A DNA stretch of 5,680 nt from Paracoccaceae bacterium (lineage in GTDB: Bacteria > Pseudomonadota > Alphaproteobacteria > Rhodobacterales > Rhodobacteraceae): NCBI GenBank assembly GCA_020832725.1, contig JAFIEC010000104.1, positions 1-5,680 of the forward strand. Direction: 5' to 3'. The translations under genes and the position numbers were made by a program. Positions 5,344-5,680 of this stretch are shown here, one piece after another. Position 1 is the first letter of the stretch, and every line of letters begins with the position of its first letter. The notes under the pieces were generated by a model. That model was not told the DNA's origin. It did not search any database and was given only the letters and a program-made list of their open reading frames with translations.

Positions 5344-5680
5344 ATGGCGGGCGACGGGCCGCAACGTTCAACAGCGGATCATGCGGCGCAGGACGGGCCC
5401 CTGCCCCCGGGGGGCGGCCCGGCGGCACCCGATGCGGGACAGGCAGCAGAGGGGGGCCTTCCGGCCTTCGGGGCGGGGCGTGCGCCGCAGGCTGATGCCG
5501 CCGCACCGGCACCGGATGACAGGCACAGCCCCTTGCCACAGGGCGGAGCCGCAGCCGACCCTTTGCCTGCGGCAGGCCCGCCCGCACCACTGGGGGGCAC
5601 ATCGCCCCCCCCCGCCGCCCGCGACGACGCCGCCCCGCGCGAACTCTCCCATGGCGGCATGGTGGCCGACCCGCATCCGC
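5344..5680 (+). CDS. Start of a Pro/Ala/Gly-rich protein, incomplete at the window edge
   Basis: An ATG preceded by AGGGGG with a six-base spacer opens a frame that reads through to the last base (112 full codons). Roughly 60% of the residues are Ala, Pro or Gly, with no hydrophobic run, signal peptide or repeat unit, so residues 1-98 are probably a disordered leader. Sequence of a more ordered kind begins only at RELSHGGMVADPHP (99-112). The GGMVADPHP string resembles the beginning of some gamma-glutamyltransferase domains (GGMVAxxHP), but a few residues cannot settle that. By hand count 30 of 112 codons end in A or T. The run contains several G6 tracts and a C9 tract, so sequencing indels are a risk. 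Alternatives are a later true start such as ATG 5659, though no ribosome binding site is visible there, or non-coding DNA. Confidence 0.5.
   Translation, partial: MAGDGPQRSTADHAAQDGPLPPGGGPAAPDAGQAAEGGLPAFGAGRAPQADAAAPAPDDRHSPLPQGGAAADPLPAAGPPAPLGGTSPPPAARDDAAPRELSHGGMVADPHP
5592..5613. repeat. G6/C9 tract pair inside the last reading frame
   Basis: A run of six G (5592-5597), seven loop bases and a run of nine C (5605-5613) form a potential G-C hairpin. The C9 run encodes three prolines. Mononucleotide runs of this length are known to slip during replication, and they are also common sites of sequencing error. Confidence 0.5.

Noticed and set aside
4700..5602. A 300-codon minus-strand open frame across the GNAT gene and the end region
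   Set aside because: The product is almost entirely Arg/Pro/Ala, typical of an antisense GC-rich frame, and conflicts with a GNAT gene that has a clear acetyl-CoA loop.
1..5680. CRISPR array, tRNA, rRNA, transposase, phage or toxin-antitoxin genes
   Set aside because: No evenly spaced repeats, no tRNA or rRNA-like sequence and no matching protein motifs were seen on either strand.

Overview
The window is a GC-rich, gene-dense stretch of bacterial chromosome read almost entirely on the + strand. Gene content and order (murA, a DUF2948 gene, hisD, a UPF0262 gene, a low-molecular-weight phosphatase gene) and the protein sequences point to an alphaproteobacterium, most likely of the Rhodobacterales (Rhodobacter/Paracoccus relatives). 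That assignment rests on recognising the families and on remembered gene order, not on a database search.

Layout. Bases 1-68 may hold the last codons of an upstream gene. A first co-directional block follows: murA (73-1338, peptidoglycan precursor synthesis), a DUF2948 gene (1335-1859, unknown function) that shares an ATGA overlap with murA, and hisD (1871-3172, last two steps of histidine synthesis). A 122-base gap (3173-3294) carries two perfect palindromes and is the only sizeable gap before the end of the GNAT gene. The second block is packed with stop/start overlaps: a UPF0262 gene (3295-3780), a low-molecular-weight tyrosine-phosphatase-like gene with a TTG start (3777-4256), a steroid-isomerase-related NTF2-fold gene of the TIGR02096 type (4253-4690) and a GNAT acetyltransferase gene (4687-5274). 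After 69 non-coding bases (5275-5343), a Pro/Ala/Gly-rich reading frame starts at 5344 and runs off the window.

How the genes fit together. murA and hisD are housekeeping genes with intact catalytic residues. The DUF2948, UPF0262 and phosphatase genes are conserved neighbours whose roles are unknown, and their linkage to murA and hisD is the main clue to them. The overlaps imply transcription in one or two operons with translational coupling. The TIGR02096-like and GNAT genes look like a two-gene enzymatic module inserted where, from memory, many relatives carry infA and maf.

I see no CRISPR array, tRNA, rRNA, transposase gene or phage gene, and no clear undescribed system. The best leads are the palindromic gap after hisD (including 13 bases that resemble an IS6-family terminus), the uncharacterised isomerase-like/GNAT pair, the atypical phosphatase P-loop, and the homopolymer-rich start of the last reading frame.
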